Assembly: GCA_021372695.1 (NCBI GenBank)
Contig: JAJFTY010000223.1
Coordinates: 1 to 38,872 of the forward strand
Direction of reading: 5' to 3'
DNA from: Deltaproteobacteria bacterium
GTDB taxonomy: Bacteria > Desulfobacterota > Syntrophia > Syntrophales > UBA5619
Length of the DNA stretch: 38,872 bases
Both the position numbers and the translations under genes were made by a program. This document shows positions 1 through 8,178 of the stretch, in pieces (position 1 is the stretch's first letter; each line of letters begins with the position of its first letter). The notes beneath the pieces were generated by a model that ran no database searches, had not been told where the DNA came from, and saw only the letters and a list, made by a program, of their open reading frames with translations.

Positions 1-16
1 GATCCGCTGCTTTGGC

Positions 17-1264
17 TTAGGCCCAGCCGCGGAGTTTCATCGCTTCGACGACGCGCTCCACCGCGACGACGTAGGCGGCCTGCCGCATGTTGATGTTGTA
101 TTTCTTCGAGGTGTTCAGCACCGCATGGTAGGCCGTGGTCATCTTCAGGTCGAGACGCCGGTAAACCTCTTCCGCGGTCCAGTAGTACATGTAGAAGTTC
201 TGAACCATCTCGAAGTAGGAAACGGTCACCCCGCCCGCGTTGCAAAGAAAGTCGGGGATCACGTGGACACCGTTCTTGTGGAGGATCTCATCCGCCTCGG
301 GCGTCGTGGGACCGTTGGCAAGTTCCGCGACGATCTTCGCCCGGATTTTCGGCGCGTTCTCCTTCGTGATCACGCTCTCCAGAGCGGACGGGAAGAGGAT
401 GTCGACGTCGAGTTCGAGAATCTCCTTATCGCCGATCGGTTTGGTGCCCGTAAAGTTGCAGACCGTGGAGGTTTTGGCCTTGTGCCTGCCGATCGCCTCC
501 GCATTGATCCCGCTCTCGCACATGACGCATCCCTTGGAATCGCCGACGGCGATCAACTTGGAGCCGAACATCGACTGGGCGAGGCAGGCCGCATAGTAGC
601 CGGCATTTCCGTAGCCCTGAACGGCGATGGTCGCCTTGGAAAGGTCTATTCCGAGCACCTTCGCGGCTTCGCGAACGGTGAAGAGCCCGCCGCGCGCCGT
701 CGCATCGCCGCGTCCCGCGGAGCCGCCGACGGCCAGAGGTTTGCCCGTGATGGTGCCGAACTGATTCTTGCCTGAGATCTTGGAGAATTCGTCCATCATC
801 CAGGCCATCATCTGCGGGGTGGTGTAGACATCCGGCGCAGGCACGTCCTTCTCCGGGCCGATGATCCGCCCGACCTGGTCGATATAGCCCCGGCACAGCC
901 TCTCCTGCTCGCCTGCGGAAAGCTCCTTGGGGTTGCAGATCACCCCGCCCTTGCCGCCGCCGAGGGGCAGGTCCAGGAGCGAACATTTCCAGGTCATCCA
1001 CGCGGCCAGGGCGCGGACCGTGTCGATCGTCTCGTCGGGATGGAAGCGGATTCCCCCTTTGCAGGGCCCCTTGGCATCGTTGTACTGCACTCGGAAGCCC
1101 TGAAACACCTTAAGCGTGCCGTCATCCATGCGCACCGGAATCGAAACGTGGAGCTCCCGCGTGGGGACCCGGAGCATTGCCTGCATACCGGGATCCAGGT
1201 TGAGGATCTTGGCACATTGATCGAGCTGCCTTTGCGCTACCTCAAACGGATTCACCTTGGCCAT
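17..1264 (-). CDS. gdhA: Glutamate dehydrogenase (Glu/Leu/Phe/Val dehydrogenase family)
   Basis: This cytoplasmic enzyme should interconvert glutamate with 2-oxoglutarate plus ammonia. The 415-residue protein has the family's substrate pocket CKGGIRFHP (Lys69), the glycine-rich PLGGGKGG with the conserved Lys105, the GGSAGRGDATARGG segment and the nucleotide-binding motif VQGYGNAGYYAA. The length is normal for the short hexameric class. The start at 1264 is chosen because GGGAG lies 9 bases upstream and the family N-terminus begins there; a longer frame to 1408 overlaps the neighbouring gene and shows no homology. It lies 37 bases downstream of the NrpR-like regulator on the same strand, so the two are probably co-transcribed. 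Coenzyme preference (NAD or NADP) cannot be told by eye, and an amino-acid dehydrogenase of another specificity is a less likely alternative. Confidence 0.93.
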   Translation of the reverse strand: MAKVNPFEVAQRQLDQCAKILNLDPGMQAMLRVPTRELHVSIPVRMDDGTLKVFQGFRVQYNDAKGPCKGGIRFHPDETIDTVRALAAWMTWKCSLLDLPLGGGKGGVICNPKELSAGEQERLCRGYIDQVGRIIGPEKDVPAPDVYTTPQMMAWMMDEFSKISGKNQFGTITGKPLAVGGSAGRGDATARGGLFTVREAAKVLGIDLSKATIAVQGYGNAGYYAACLAQSMFGSKLIAVGDSKGCVMCESGINAEAIGRHKAKTSTVCNFTGTKPIGDKEILELDVDILFPSALESVITKENAPKIRAKIVAELANGPTTPEADEILHKNGVHVIPDFLCNAGGVTVSYFEMVQNFYMYYWTAEEVYRRLDLKMTTAYHAVLNTSKKYNINMRQAAYVVAVERVVEAMKLRGWA

Positions 1265-1301
1265 AAATTTTTCTCCCTTCTCTTTGGCTGAAGTCACTGC
1301 C

Positions 1302-2321
1302 CTATTTTTTCTTGCAGATTTCCCAGAAACTCTGCAATTCCTGATAATCCATGACGGTCGACATGGCGCGGTTCTCCACGTCGATCCCCATCTCCTGCGC
1401 GCAGGCAACCGGATTCAGGCCGCCGTAAAGGATCATGCCCACCCGGTTCGTGTCGACCGGAATCTGACAGATCGGTTCGCCGATCTCCCCGATGGAGAGA
1501 ACGCCGCCGATCCCCGCATTGCGAAGTTTCGCGATCAGTTCATTGACCAGTTTCAGGGTCGGAACGGGAATTTCCCTGAAATTGGCCAGGATTTTTCCTT
1601 CGCCCTTTTCCGCCGCCTGACCGACGGAGGTCATCCGCCCCCTGATGAACACTTCCGACGGGTCGAGGGAGGATCCCGAATACTGGATCAGTTCGATGAA
1701 ACGAAGCGGTTTCCCTTCATGCACCTGCAGGATGCCACCGAATTTCGAATCCATCGGGATGCCGCTCTTGAGCAGGATGCCATTCACGACAATGCTGCAA
1801 ACCGTGGCGAAGCCGATGCACCCCGCTGGGACCGTCACCTCGCCCAGGCTCTTTCCCTCTTCGGCGCAGGCGACCAGTTCGCTCACAGAAATACCGGCCG
1901 TGAAAGCGGGTTTCATCAGGGCGAGCGCTTTTGGGAAGACCTTCTTGGGGAAGAAGGAGACGTTCACCGGGGTGAGCCCCTGCCGCCTGTCCAGGTCCAG
2001 TGTGGTACGGTATGCCAGGATTTCGATGCGGGAGATGGAAAAGCCTATCTTGTCGTGGACCCGCGCGTGGGCGATCTCGTCGATCCCCTGCGGGGTAACC
2101 ACCCGTCCGTCATGCCGGCCAACGAGACGGGTGAGGCCGCGGTCGTCCATCATTTTGAGGTGGTACCGGACCCCGCGCTCGCTCAAGGCCACGCCATGCT
2201 CGTGCATATGCCTCGAAATGATGCGGGCGCCCATCGGCTCGGACGATTCGTGGAGAATCCGGAGAATCAGAAGGATCTTCTTCTCAATCTCCTCCATGTT
2301 GAAAATGGTTTTCATCGGCAT
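1302..2321 (-). CDS. NrpR-like transcriptional regulator (winged helix + NrpR/DUF128 domain)
   Basis: The 339-residue protein starts with a winged helix-turn-helix (about residues 8-75, containing EKKILLILRIL and SERGVRYHLKMMDDRGL). A single NrpR (DUF128) effector domain follows to the C-terminus, with recognisable stretches such as TVPAGCIGFATVCSIVVNGI and the repeated GILSIGEIGEP-like glycine-rich turn. In methanogens NrpR represses nitrogen-assimilation genes and is released by 2-oxoglutarate. Bacterial relatives are little studied. The start at 2321 has AAAGGA six bases upstream; a second ATG two codons later is an alternative. Its position immediately upstream of gdhA supports a nitrogen-control role by inference. 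A perfect inverted repeat overlaps the start codon. Confidence 0.85.
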   Translation of the reverse strand: MPMKTIFNMEEIEKKILLILRILHESSEPMGARIISRHMHEHGVALSERGVRYHLKMMDDRGLTRLVGRHDGRVVTPQGIDEIAHARVHDKIGFSISRIEILAYRTTLDLDRRQGLTPVNVSFFPKKVFPKALALMKPAFTAGISVSELVACAEEGKSLGEVTVPAGCIGFATVCSIVVNGILLKSGIPMDSKFGGILQVHEGKPLRFIELIQYSGSSLDPSEVFIRGRMTSVGQAAEKGEGKILANFREIPVPTLKLVNELIAKLRNAGIGGVLSIGEIGEPICQIPVDTNRVGMILYGGLNPVACAQEMGIDVENRAMSTVMDYQELQSFWEICKKK

Positions 2322-2342
2322 CGGTAATCCTTTGCCGATGCC
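2317..2342 (-). promoter_or_regulatory. Perfect 8-bp inverted repeat over the nrpR-like start codon
   Basis: GGCATCGG and CCGATGCC are exact reverse complements separated by ten bases. The left arm on the plus strand contains the initiator ATG of the NrpR-like gene, and the spacer contains its Shine-Dalgarno AAAGGA. The right arm abuts the predicted -10. It could be a DNA operator for autoregulation or an mRNA hairpin that presents the ribosome site in the loop. The repeat is seen directly; the role is inferred. Confidence 0.6.
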
Positions 2343-2369
2343 TCTAACATGGAGATCGCTGGCTGTCAA
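2341..2369 (-). promoter_or_regulatory. Sigma-70-type promoter for nrpR-like/gdhA
   Basis: On the minus strand a perfect TTGACA (2369-2364) is followed after 17 bases by TAGAGG (2346-2341), a weak -10. It lies about 20 bases before the start codon of the NrpR-like gene, and the inverted repeat 2317-2342 overlaps the -10. Confidence 0.5.
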
Positions 2370-2422
2370 CAAAAACTTGCAGCTTTTCAGGAGGGATGGG
2401 CCTCGCTCTTGGGAAGATCATT

Positions 2423-2455
2423 TTTCATTATGAAATGCATCCCTTCATTCTGAAG
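2423..2455. promoter_or_regulatory. Paired activator-binding sites (UAS) upstream of the FadL gene
   Basis: Two palindromes of the form TTTCA-N3-TGAAA lie at 2423-2435 (10 of 10 arm bases) and 2443-2455 (CTTCA/TGAAG, 8 of 10). Their centres are 20 bp apart, two helical turns. The proximal centre is 85 bp before the sigma-54 promoter at 2534, the usual distance for an enhancer-bound activator. The same element with the same 20-bp spacing recurs at 5582-5614 and 10507-10539, which strongly suggests binding of the activator encoded at 3922-5553. Confidence 0.75.
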
Positions 2456-2533
2456 GAATCGTCGGAAATCCTCGAACCTGTTCCATGTCGCTATTGGTTG
2501 AATTTTGTTTAACTTATCCTGAATTGAACAGCC

Positions 2534-2549
2534 TGGCACGGGCCTTGCC
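2534..2549 (+). promoter_or_regulatory. Sigma-54 (-24/-12) promoter of the FadL gene
   Basis: TGGCACG, four bases, then TTGCC matches the sigma-54 consensus TGGCACG-N4-TTGCW except for the last base. Transcription would begin near 2560, giving a leader of about 125 bases before the ATG at 2686. Confidence 0.82.
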
Positions 2550-2685
2550 TTGGGTGACGGTCAACAGAGAGCGGTCCGGCCGGCGGATGAAGAACCGTCC
2601 AGCGAGATCCGCGATACCCTGCATCGGCGGTCTGACGGATCCTCTTTTCACACGCAGGCGTGCAAATTTTCGAGGGATACGAACA

Positions 2686-3921
2686 ATGCAGATTTCAGCG
2701 AGGTTGACGGCGATATTCCGCAGGACAGCGTGGGTTCTCTTCTTTGCCCTGGTCATCCCGGCGAGCGTACAGGAGATCCATGCTTCGGGCTTCGGTATTT
2801 TCACCCAGAGTGCGTCCTCGCTGGGACAGGGAGCCGCAGTGGTCTCGCACACGGAGAGCCCATCAGCCATCTTTTTCAATCCCGCGCTGATGAACAACCT
2901 GGACGGCACGCAGGTGGAAATCGGAACCACGTTGCTGTTTCCTTCGCGTGAGTTCAAAAGCAGTTCAACGGGACAATCTGTCGAAGGAAAAGATCGGGTA
3001 TTCTATCCCAGCACCTTTTACGCCACCCACAAGTTCAATAACAGGATCAGCGCCGGAGTCGGTGTCTTCAGCCCTTTCGGACTGGGAAGCGACTGGGGCG
3101 ACACCTGGGAGGGCAGGTACATCGCAACCAACTCCGAGATGACGACCTTTGACATCAATCCCGCCGTTTCGTTTCGACTCACCCCGAAGATTTCGCTCGC
3201 CGCCGGGATCGATATCCTCCTTCTGGACACCACATTCGAGGGCAAGCTCAACCTGGGAGTCGACATCGGACAGAAGTTCAAGGGAGACGGAACGGGATAC
3301 GGCTACAATCTTGGCCTCCTCTACGACATCACCAAAAACATCGCTTTCGGTGCATCCTATCGCAGTGAAATCAAGGTGGACATTACGGGCCAGGGGACTT
3401 TCGACAGGCAGATCCCGGGTCTCCTGGTCAATTCCGAAGGGAAAACGGATCTGACCCTTCCCCAGCAACTCTTTGCCGGGATCTCCTACAAAGGATTCAA
3501 TCCTTTGACTCTGGAAGCAGGGATGAGGTGGGAAGACTGGTCCTCCTTCAAGCAGTTGAAGGTGGTTTTTGCCAACGGCCTGCAATCTCTGCAGGTTCGA
3601 AACTGGAGTGACACCTATGCGTTCAATTTCGGCGCACAGTATCGACTGAACGACAGCGTCGTTTTACGGGCGGGCTACCTGTACGGGCAAAACCCGGTGC
3701 CCGACTCAACCTTCGATCCGACCATCCCCGACTCCAATACCCACCTCTTCTGTGTCGGGACCGGTTTGAATTTCGGCGAATTCACGATGGACCTGGCATA
3801 CGCCTATCAGCTGCAGGCAGACAGGACCAAGAACAATGCCGTCGGCGCTCCCACACCGGCAAACGGCGAATACTCGACGGATATCCACATCGTTGCGGCA
3901 AGCCTGAAATACCGGTTCTGA
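2686..3921 (+). CDS. FadL/TodX-family outer-membrane hydrophobic-compound channel (OMPP1)
   Basis: This 411-residue outer-membrane beta-barrel should let hydrophobic molecules such as fatty acids or aromatic hydrocarbons cross the outer membrane. A signal peptide (about residues 1-31, ending near EIHASG) is followed by the family hallmark N-terminal stretch SGFGIFTQSASSLGQG (the plug region of FadL) and then AIFFNPALM. Alternating amphipathic strands run to a terminal Phe, as expected for BAM-dependent barrels. The start at 2686 has GAGGG upstream and begins the signal peptide. It has its own sigma-54 promoter and paired activator sites, and it converges on the regulator gene so closely that the two stop codons form TGATCA. 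With an XylR-like regulator next door, an aromatic or hydrocarbon substrate is more likely than a fatty acid, by inference. Confidence 0.9.
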   Translation: MQISARLTAIFRRTAWVLFFALVIPASVQEIHASGFGIFTQSASSLGQGAAVVSHTESPSAIFFNPALMNNLDGTQVEIGTTLLFPSREFKSSSTGQSVEGKDRVFYPSTFYATHKFNNRISAGVGVFSPFGLGSDWGDTWEGRYIATNSEMTTFDINPAVSFRLTPKISLAAGIDILLLDTTFEGKLNLGVDIGQKFKGDGTGYGYNLGLLYDITKNIAFGASYRSEIKVDITGQGTFDRQIPGLLVNSEGKTDLTLPQQLFAGISYKGFNPLTLEAGMRWEDWSSFKQLKVVFANGLQSLQVRNWSDTYAFNFGAQYRLNDSVVLRAGYLYGQNPVPDSTFDPTIPDSNTHLFCVGTGLNFGEFTMDLAYAYQLQADRTKNNAVGAPTPANGEYSTDIHIVAASLKYRF

Positions 3922-5553
3922 TCAGGTCGCGGGTTTCTCCTTGAGGTGACGCCAGAGCGTGCTGATGCCGATGCCGAGGAGTCGAGCGGCCTCCGTCCGG
4001 TTGCCGGCGGTGTGTTCAAGAACATGCCTGGTGTATCGCCTCTCCAGTTCGTCCAGGGCAGGCAGGTCCGCGGCGAGGGCGGCCAGAGGGTCTCGCGGAG
4101 AGGTCGTTGCCGCCTGAGGAAAATGGTCGGGCAGGATCCGGTCGCCGCCGGACATGACCACCGCATACTCAACCCAGTTTTCCAGTTCACGGACATTGCC
4201 CGGCCACGCATAGGCCTCCATCTGCCGGACGGCCTTGGGGGCGAAGCCGGGATGGTCCGCCTTGATGCGCGCAAGGAAATTGCGCGCCAGCAGCAGGATG
4301 TCCTCGCGCCGCTCCCGTAAAGGGGGAACCAAGAGGGGAAAGACGGCAAGGCGGTAATAGAGATCTTCGCGGAAGCGGCCGCTTGCCACCATTTCCCGGA
4401 GGTCGCGGTTCGTAGCCGCGATGATGCGCGCCTGAACGGGAATCTCCTTGAGCCCCCCCACCTGCCGGACCTCCTTCTCCTGAAGCGCCCGGAGGATTTT
4501 CGCCTGCATTTCCAGCGGAATTTCGCCGACCTCGTCGAGGAAGAGCGTCCCCTCCCCGGCCTCGACGAAAAGGCCCCGCTTGTCCGAATTCGCCCCGGTG
4601 AAGGCCCCCTTCACGTGGCCGAAGAGCTCCGATTCCAGAAGGTTCGGGGGCAAGGCGGCGCAGTTGACCGCCAAAAAGGGCTTGTGCATCCCCCCGGAGC
4701 AGCGGTGGATAAAACGGGCCAGCACCTCCTTGCCAGTGCCGCTTTCTCCTTGAATCAGAACCGTCGAGCGGGTGGCCGCGACTTTCTCAGCGGTGATCAG
4801 GAGCCGGTTCATGGCCTCGCTCCGGCAGACGATTCCCCGGTCGGGTTCTGTCCGGTAGGTCAGCGTCTTGAGCATCTTGATCTCCGTGTTCTGGCGGGCG
4901 AGGTCTTCCCGGGCCTGGCCGAGTTCCCGTTGCAGCCGGGCAAGTTCCTCGTCGATGGGATCGACCGACAGGATTCTCCGCGTCTCCTCCGGATCGAGGC
5001 CCCACTCCGCAAGCGTCTTTCCCTCGAAGGTACAGCACTCCTTCCCCTCGGCCTGGCAGCCGATTTCCCGGACCAGGACTTCGACCCCCATGACGGCACT
5101 CGCATACCCGCTGAGCATCCCCTTCACGATGCAACAGACCGGATGCACACTTCTTTCGAACTGGGATGACCAGAGGGTGGATTCGAATGAATCCATCCAA
5201 CTTCCCGAAAAGCTGAGGCTCTTCTTCTCCAGATCGATCCGGATTTCTGTGAAACTTGCCGTGGCAAGCCCCATCATCGTCTGGAGAACGCAGCCTGCCT
5301 TGAGCAACTCCTCCGGCGTGTCGAAGTGATACAGTTCGGTGACCCGGATGGCTACGCCCATGCCGAGTTCGTATCCATAGCGGGTGTGAATGATGGAGGC
5401 CTTATCCCAGCCGAGGCTGCGGATCAGGTCGTTCTGCATACGGGCCAGGGCCGCCATGCCGAATACGACGAAACGGCTGGCGCCGAAAAGGGGAAAACCG
5501 GTTTTTTCATCGATTCCGATCAATTCCAAACGCTGCAAATCGCTGGCAAGCAT
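3922..5553 (-). CDS. Sigma-54-dependent activator, DmpR/XylR type (XylR_N + V4R + AAA+ + Fis HTH)
   Basis: The 543-residue protein has an XylR_N sensory region (about residues 10-115), a V4R effector domain (about 115-180, with [18 protein letters not shown] and cysteines in the [12 protein letters not shown] stretch), and a charged coiled linker (about 195-230). The AAA+ domain carries Walker A GESGTGKE at 269-276, the sigma-54-contacting GAFTGA at 316-321 and Walker B LFLDE near 337-341. A C-terminal Fis-type helix-turn-helix includes [12 protein letters not shown]. DmpR, XylR and PoxR of this family bind aromatic effectors directly and then activate sigma-54 RNA polymerase. The start at 5553 follows a strong AAGGAGGT. 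The gene is divergent from the exporter operon and its own leader overlaps one of the paired sites, so autoregulation is likely. The true effector is unknown. Confidence 0.93.
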   Translation of the reverse strand: MLASDLQRLELIGIDEKTGFPLFGASRFVVFGMAALARMQNDLIRSLGWDKASIIHTRYGYELGMGVAIRVTELYHFDTPEELLKAGCVLQTMMGLATASFTEIRIDLEKKSLSFSGSWMDSFESTLWSSQFERSVHPVCCIVKGMLSGYASAVMGVEVLVREIGCQAEGKECCTFEGKTLAEWGLDPEETRRILSVDPIDEELARLQRELGQAREDLARQNTEIKMLKTLTYRTEPDRGIVCRSEAMNRLLITAEKVAATRSTVLIQGESGTGKEVLARFIHRCSGGMHKPFLAVNCAALPPNLLESELFGHVKGAFTGANSDKRGLFVEAGEGTLFLDEVGEIPLEMQAKILRALQEKEVRQVGGLKEIPVQARIIAATNRDLREMVASGRFREDLYYRLAVFPLLVPPLRERREDILLLARNFLARIKADHPGFAPKAVRQMEAYAWPGNVRELENWVEYAVVMSGGDRILPDHFPQAATTSPRDPLAALAADLPALDELERRYTRHVLEHTAGNRTEAARLLGIGISTLWRHLKEKPAT

Positions 5554-5581
5554 CGTGAACCTCCTTCCGAGGAGACTCCAA

Positions 5582-5614
5582 TACCATATTGACGGGAACC
5601 TTTTCAATATGAAA
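5582..5614. promoter_or_regulatory. Paired activator sites between regulator and exporter operon
   Basis: A perfect TTTCA-ATA-TGAAA lies at 5602-5614 and a degenerate copy (TACCA-TAT-TGACG, 6 of 10 arm bases) at 5582-5594, with centres 20 bp apart. The proximal centre is 72 bp before the sigma-54 promoter at 5680. Between them, TCAA-N4-TTA near 5639-5649 resembles an IHF site in AT-rich DNA. The pair is also only 29-61 bases upstream of the regulator start on the other strand. Confidence 0.72.
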
Positions 5615-5679
5615 CACGACAACAGGAACGTCGGTGGTCAACTTTTTATAAGCCAATATTTTTATTTATGTTTCGTCAG

Positions 5680-5695
5680 TGGCACGACAGTTGCT
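5680..5695 (+). promoter_or_regulatory. Sigma-54 (-24/-12) promoter of the exporter operon
   Basis: TGGCACG-ACAG-TTGCT is a full match to the sigma-54 consensus. Initiation would be near 5706, which excludes any translation start upstream of that point for the TolC-like gene. Confidence 0.9.
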
Positions 5696-5775
5696 TTTCT
5701 CTACGCGGGATCAAGAAGATGGGTGATCGTCCAGAGCTTCAGATAGGGAGGATGAGGAACGTGAAGGGAGAAGGG

Positions 5776-7167
5776 ATGCGACGCGCGCCAATCCATACCG
5801 GATATTGGCTGATTCTGGCTTCGCTTCTCGTATTGTCGGCTCCAGCATCCGCGTTCGCGGTGGATCTCAGTTTTCCCGAGGGTCTGGAGATGATGCAGGA
5901 GGGCCACGAAGAGTTGCTGGCCGCCGCCCGGAGGGAGGAGAGCCGCCGGGAGGCCCTGGACGCCGCGCGTGGACTCTACTGGCCGAGGATCGACGCCAGG
6001 ACGCGATTCACCCGTATGGACGACGAGATCACCATCGATTTGAATCCGATCCGCCAGGCGATGCTGAAACTTCATCCGACCGTGCCGGCCTCCGTCCTGC
6101 CGGACTTTTCCCTGGACGTTCAGGATCGCTCCTTCTGGCGGTCGGAGGTCGAGATGACCTGGCCCATCTTCACGGGAGGTCGCATCACGGCAGCGAACCG
6201 TTCGGCCAGGGCCGGCGTTGAAGAGGCCGCGGCACAAAAGGACCGGTCGGTGCAGCGGCTGACCAGTGAACTGGTTCGCCGCTATTTCGGCCTGCGGGTA
6301 GCCCTGCGCGTTCTGGACGTCCGTCAGGAGACTCTGCGGGAACTCACGGAACATCTGCGCCAGGCCCGACTGCTGGAAGAAGCAGGCGTGATCGCCCGGG
6401 CGGAGCGGCTCCATGCCGAGGTCGCCTACACCGAGGCGGACCGGGAAGTCCAGGGTGCGCGGAAGGACGTGGAGATCGCCCGGATCGCCCTGGCTGATAT
6501 TGTCGGGGGCATCGAATCCTATGAGCCGGTTTCGCCCCTTTTCATGGTCCATGACCTGGGTCCGCTGGACTCCCTGCGGGAGGGGATCGCCGGGGGCCAT
6601 CCCATGTTGAGAGAGGCGTCGGCGAAACGGGCACAGGCGGATGAGGGCTGGAAGGCGGAGCGAGCAAGGTGGTTCCCCGAGGTCTATCTTTTCGGGATGC
6701 GTGAGCTGAGCCGGTCCGACCTGACCCTTTTGGACCCGGCGTGGGCGGTGGGCGTCGGCGCCAGCGTGACTCTCTTCGACGGCGGAATGCGGAGACATCG
6801 CATCCTCGCCGCGCAGGGAACGCAACGAGAAGTGGCCCTGATCGAACAGAGGATAAAAAAAGAGATCGTCCTGCTGGCGGAAAAGCGGTTCAGGGAACTC
6901 CTGAAGGCGCACGAGCGGTTTGTTTCGCTCCAGGCCTCCCTGGGCCTAGGGGAGGAAAACCTGCGAACGCGTCGGCTTGCCTTCCGGGAGGGGCTCGCAA
7001 CCTCGTTGGACGTGGTTGCCGCGGAGCGTTCACTCTCCGGCATCCGGGTAGAGAGGCTGCGTTCCGCCTTTTCGTTCGACGTATCGCTGGCCGAATATCT
7101 GGAGGCCTGCGGCCAGTCCGCCCGGTTCGAGGCCTACCGAACGATCGCGGCCGAGGAGGTTCCATGA
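5776..7167 (+). CDS. TolC-family outer-membrane efflux protein
   Basis: This 463-residue protein should form the outer-membrane exit duct of the export system encoded by the following three genes. It has a signal peptide (about residues 1-28, hydrophobic core LILASLLVLSAPASAFA), then long alpha-helical heptad-rich segments typical of the TolC periplasmic tunnel, in two related halves. The start at 5776 is preferred because AAGGGAG lies a few bases upstream and the signal peptide follows at once; ATG 5752 and GTG 5761 are in-frame alternatives downstream of the predicted transcription start. It is the first gene of a four-gene operon and overlaps the next gene by ATGA. Transported substrate is unknown. 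Confidence 0.9.
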   Translation: MRRAPIHTGYWLILASLLVLSAPASAFAVDLSFPEGLEMMQEGHEELLAAARREESRREALDAARGLYWPRIDARTRFTRMDDEITIDLNPIRQAMLKLHPTVPASVLPDFSLDVQDRSFWRSEVEMTWPIFTGGRITAANRSARAGVEEAAAQKDRSVQRLTSELVRRYFGLRVALRVLDVRQETLRELTEHLRQARLLEEAGVIARAERLHAEVAYTEADREVQGARKDVEIARIALADIVGGIESYEPVSPLFMVHDLGPLDSLREGIAGGHPMLREASAKRAQADEGWKAERARWFPEVYLFGMRELSRSDLTLLDPAWAVGVGASVTLFDGGMRRHRILAAQGTQREVALIEQRIKKEIVLLAEKRFRELLKAHERFVSLQASLGLGEENLRTRRLAFREGLATSLDVVAAERSLSGIRVERLRSAFSFDVSLAEYLEACGQSARFEAYRTIAAEEVP

Positions 7168-8153
7168 TGGGTCCCAAAAAGCGAAGTCTCTGGATGGCGC
7201 TCTTCGCTCTTGCGGCGCTGGCGGTTCTTGCCGCTGCGGTGTGGTTCCTTTACAGACCCGCGCCCCAATACCTCCAGGGCGAGATCGAGGCAGCCGAATC
7301 CGACGTCTCCGCAAAGATAGCGGGCAGGGTGGCCTCGCTTGCCGCGGAAGAAGGACAAAAGGTGAGGCGGGGGCAGGTTCTGGCGGTTCTGGAGAGTCCC
7401 GAAGTCCAGGCGAAGCTCCGACAGGCGGAGGCCGCCCGGGAGGCCGCCGACGCCCGCAAGGAGAAGGCCGACGGCGGCGCCCGGGAAGAGGAGATCCGGC
7501 AGGCCTACCATCTCTGGCAAAGAGCCCAGGACGGTGCTTCGCTTGCGGAGAAGACTTTCCGGCGGATCGACCGGCTCTTTGCCGAGGGTGTCGTCCCGGC
7601 ACAGAGGCGGGATGAAACCGAATCCCAGTGGCGGGCCGCCGTGGCGCAGGCAGAGGCGGCCCAGGCGGCCTATGACCTGGCGAAGGCGGGCGCCCGGAGG
7701 GAAGACCGGGCTGCCGCCGACGCCCTTGTCCGGCAGGCATCCGGGATGGTCTCTGAGGTGGGAGCCTTTCTGGAAGAGACCCAGATCAGGGCGACCCTAG
7801 ACGGCGAAGTCAGGGAGGTGATTGCGCGGAGGGGGGAGATGATTGCGCCCGGCTATCCGATCATTCGGCTTGTCAATCTCAAGGACATCTGGGCCACCTT
7901 CAACATCCGGGAGGACCGGCTGGCAGCGGTCCGGATGGGGGATCGTCTGACGGTTACGGTGCCCGCACTCGGCAACCGTCCCGTCGTTTTACGGGTGACC
8001 TTCATCGCCCCTCTCGGGGACTTTGCCACGTGGCGCGCCACGTCCGCCTCGGGTGATTTCGACGTCAAAACCTTCGAAGTCAAGGCTCGCCCGGTGGAGG
8101 CGATACCCGGCCTGCGCCCCGGGATGAGCGTCCTTCTGAAGTGGGACCGCTGA
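7164..8153 (+). CDS. Membrane fusion protein (HlyD/periplasmic adaptor family)
   Basis: The 329-residue adaptor should bridge the inner-membrane permeases and the TolC-like duct. It has an N-terminal transmembrane anchor (about residues 9-30), a biotinyl-lipoyl-like half motif (SAKIAGRVASL then EEGQKVRRGQVLAVL), a long Ala/Glu/Arg-rich coiled-coil hairpin (about 75-190), the second lipoyl half (RATLDGEVREV) and a beta-barrel domain to the C-terminus. The layout resembles YhiI/YbhG adaptors that work with ABC-2 permeases. It starts in the ATGA overlap with the TolC gene, so translation is probably coupled. Confidence 0.9.
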   Translation: MMGPKKRSLWMALFALAALAVLAAAVWFLYRPAPQYLQGEIEAAESDVSAKIAGRVASLAAEEGQKVRRGQVLAVLESPEVQAKLRQAEAAREAADARKEKADGGAREEEIRQAYHLWQRAQDGASLAEKTFRRIDRLFAEGVVPAQRRDETESQWRAAVAQAEAAQAAYDLAKAGARREDRAAADALVRQASGMVSEVGAFLEETQIRATLDGEVREVIARRGEMIAPGYPIIRLVNLKDIWATFNIREDRLAAVRMGDRLTVTVPALGNRPVVLRVTFIAPLGDFATWRATSASGDFDVKTFEVKARPVEAIPGLRPGMSVLLKWDR

Positions 8154-8178
8154 TCCTGCGCCGGACGAAGGGGGTGAG

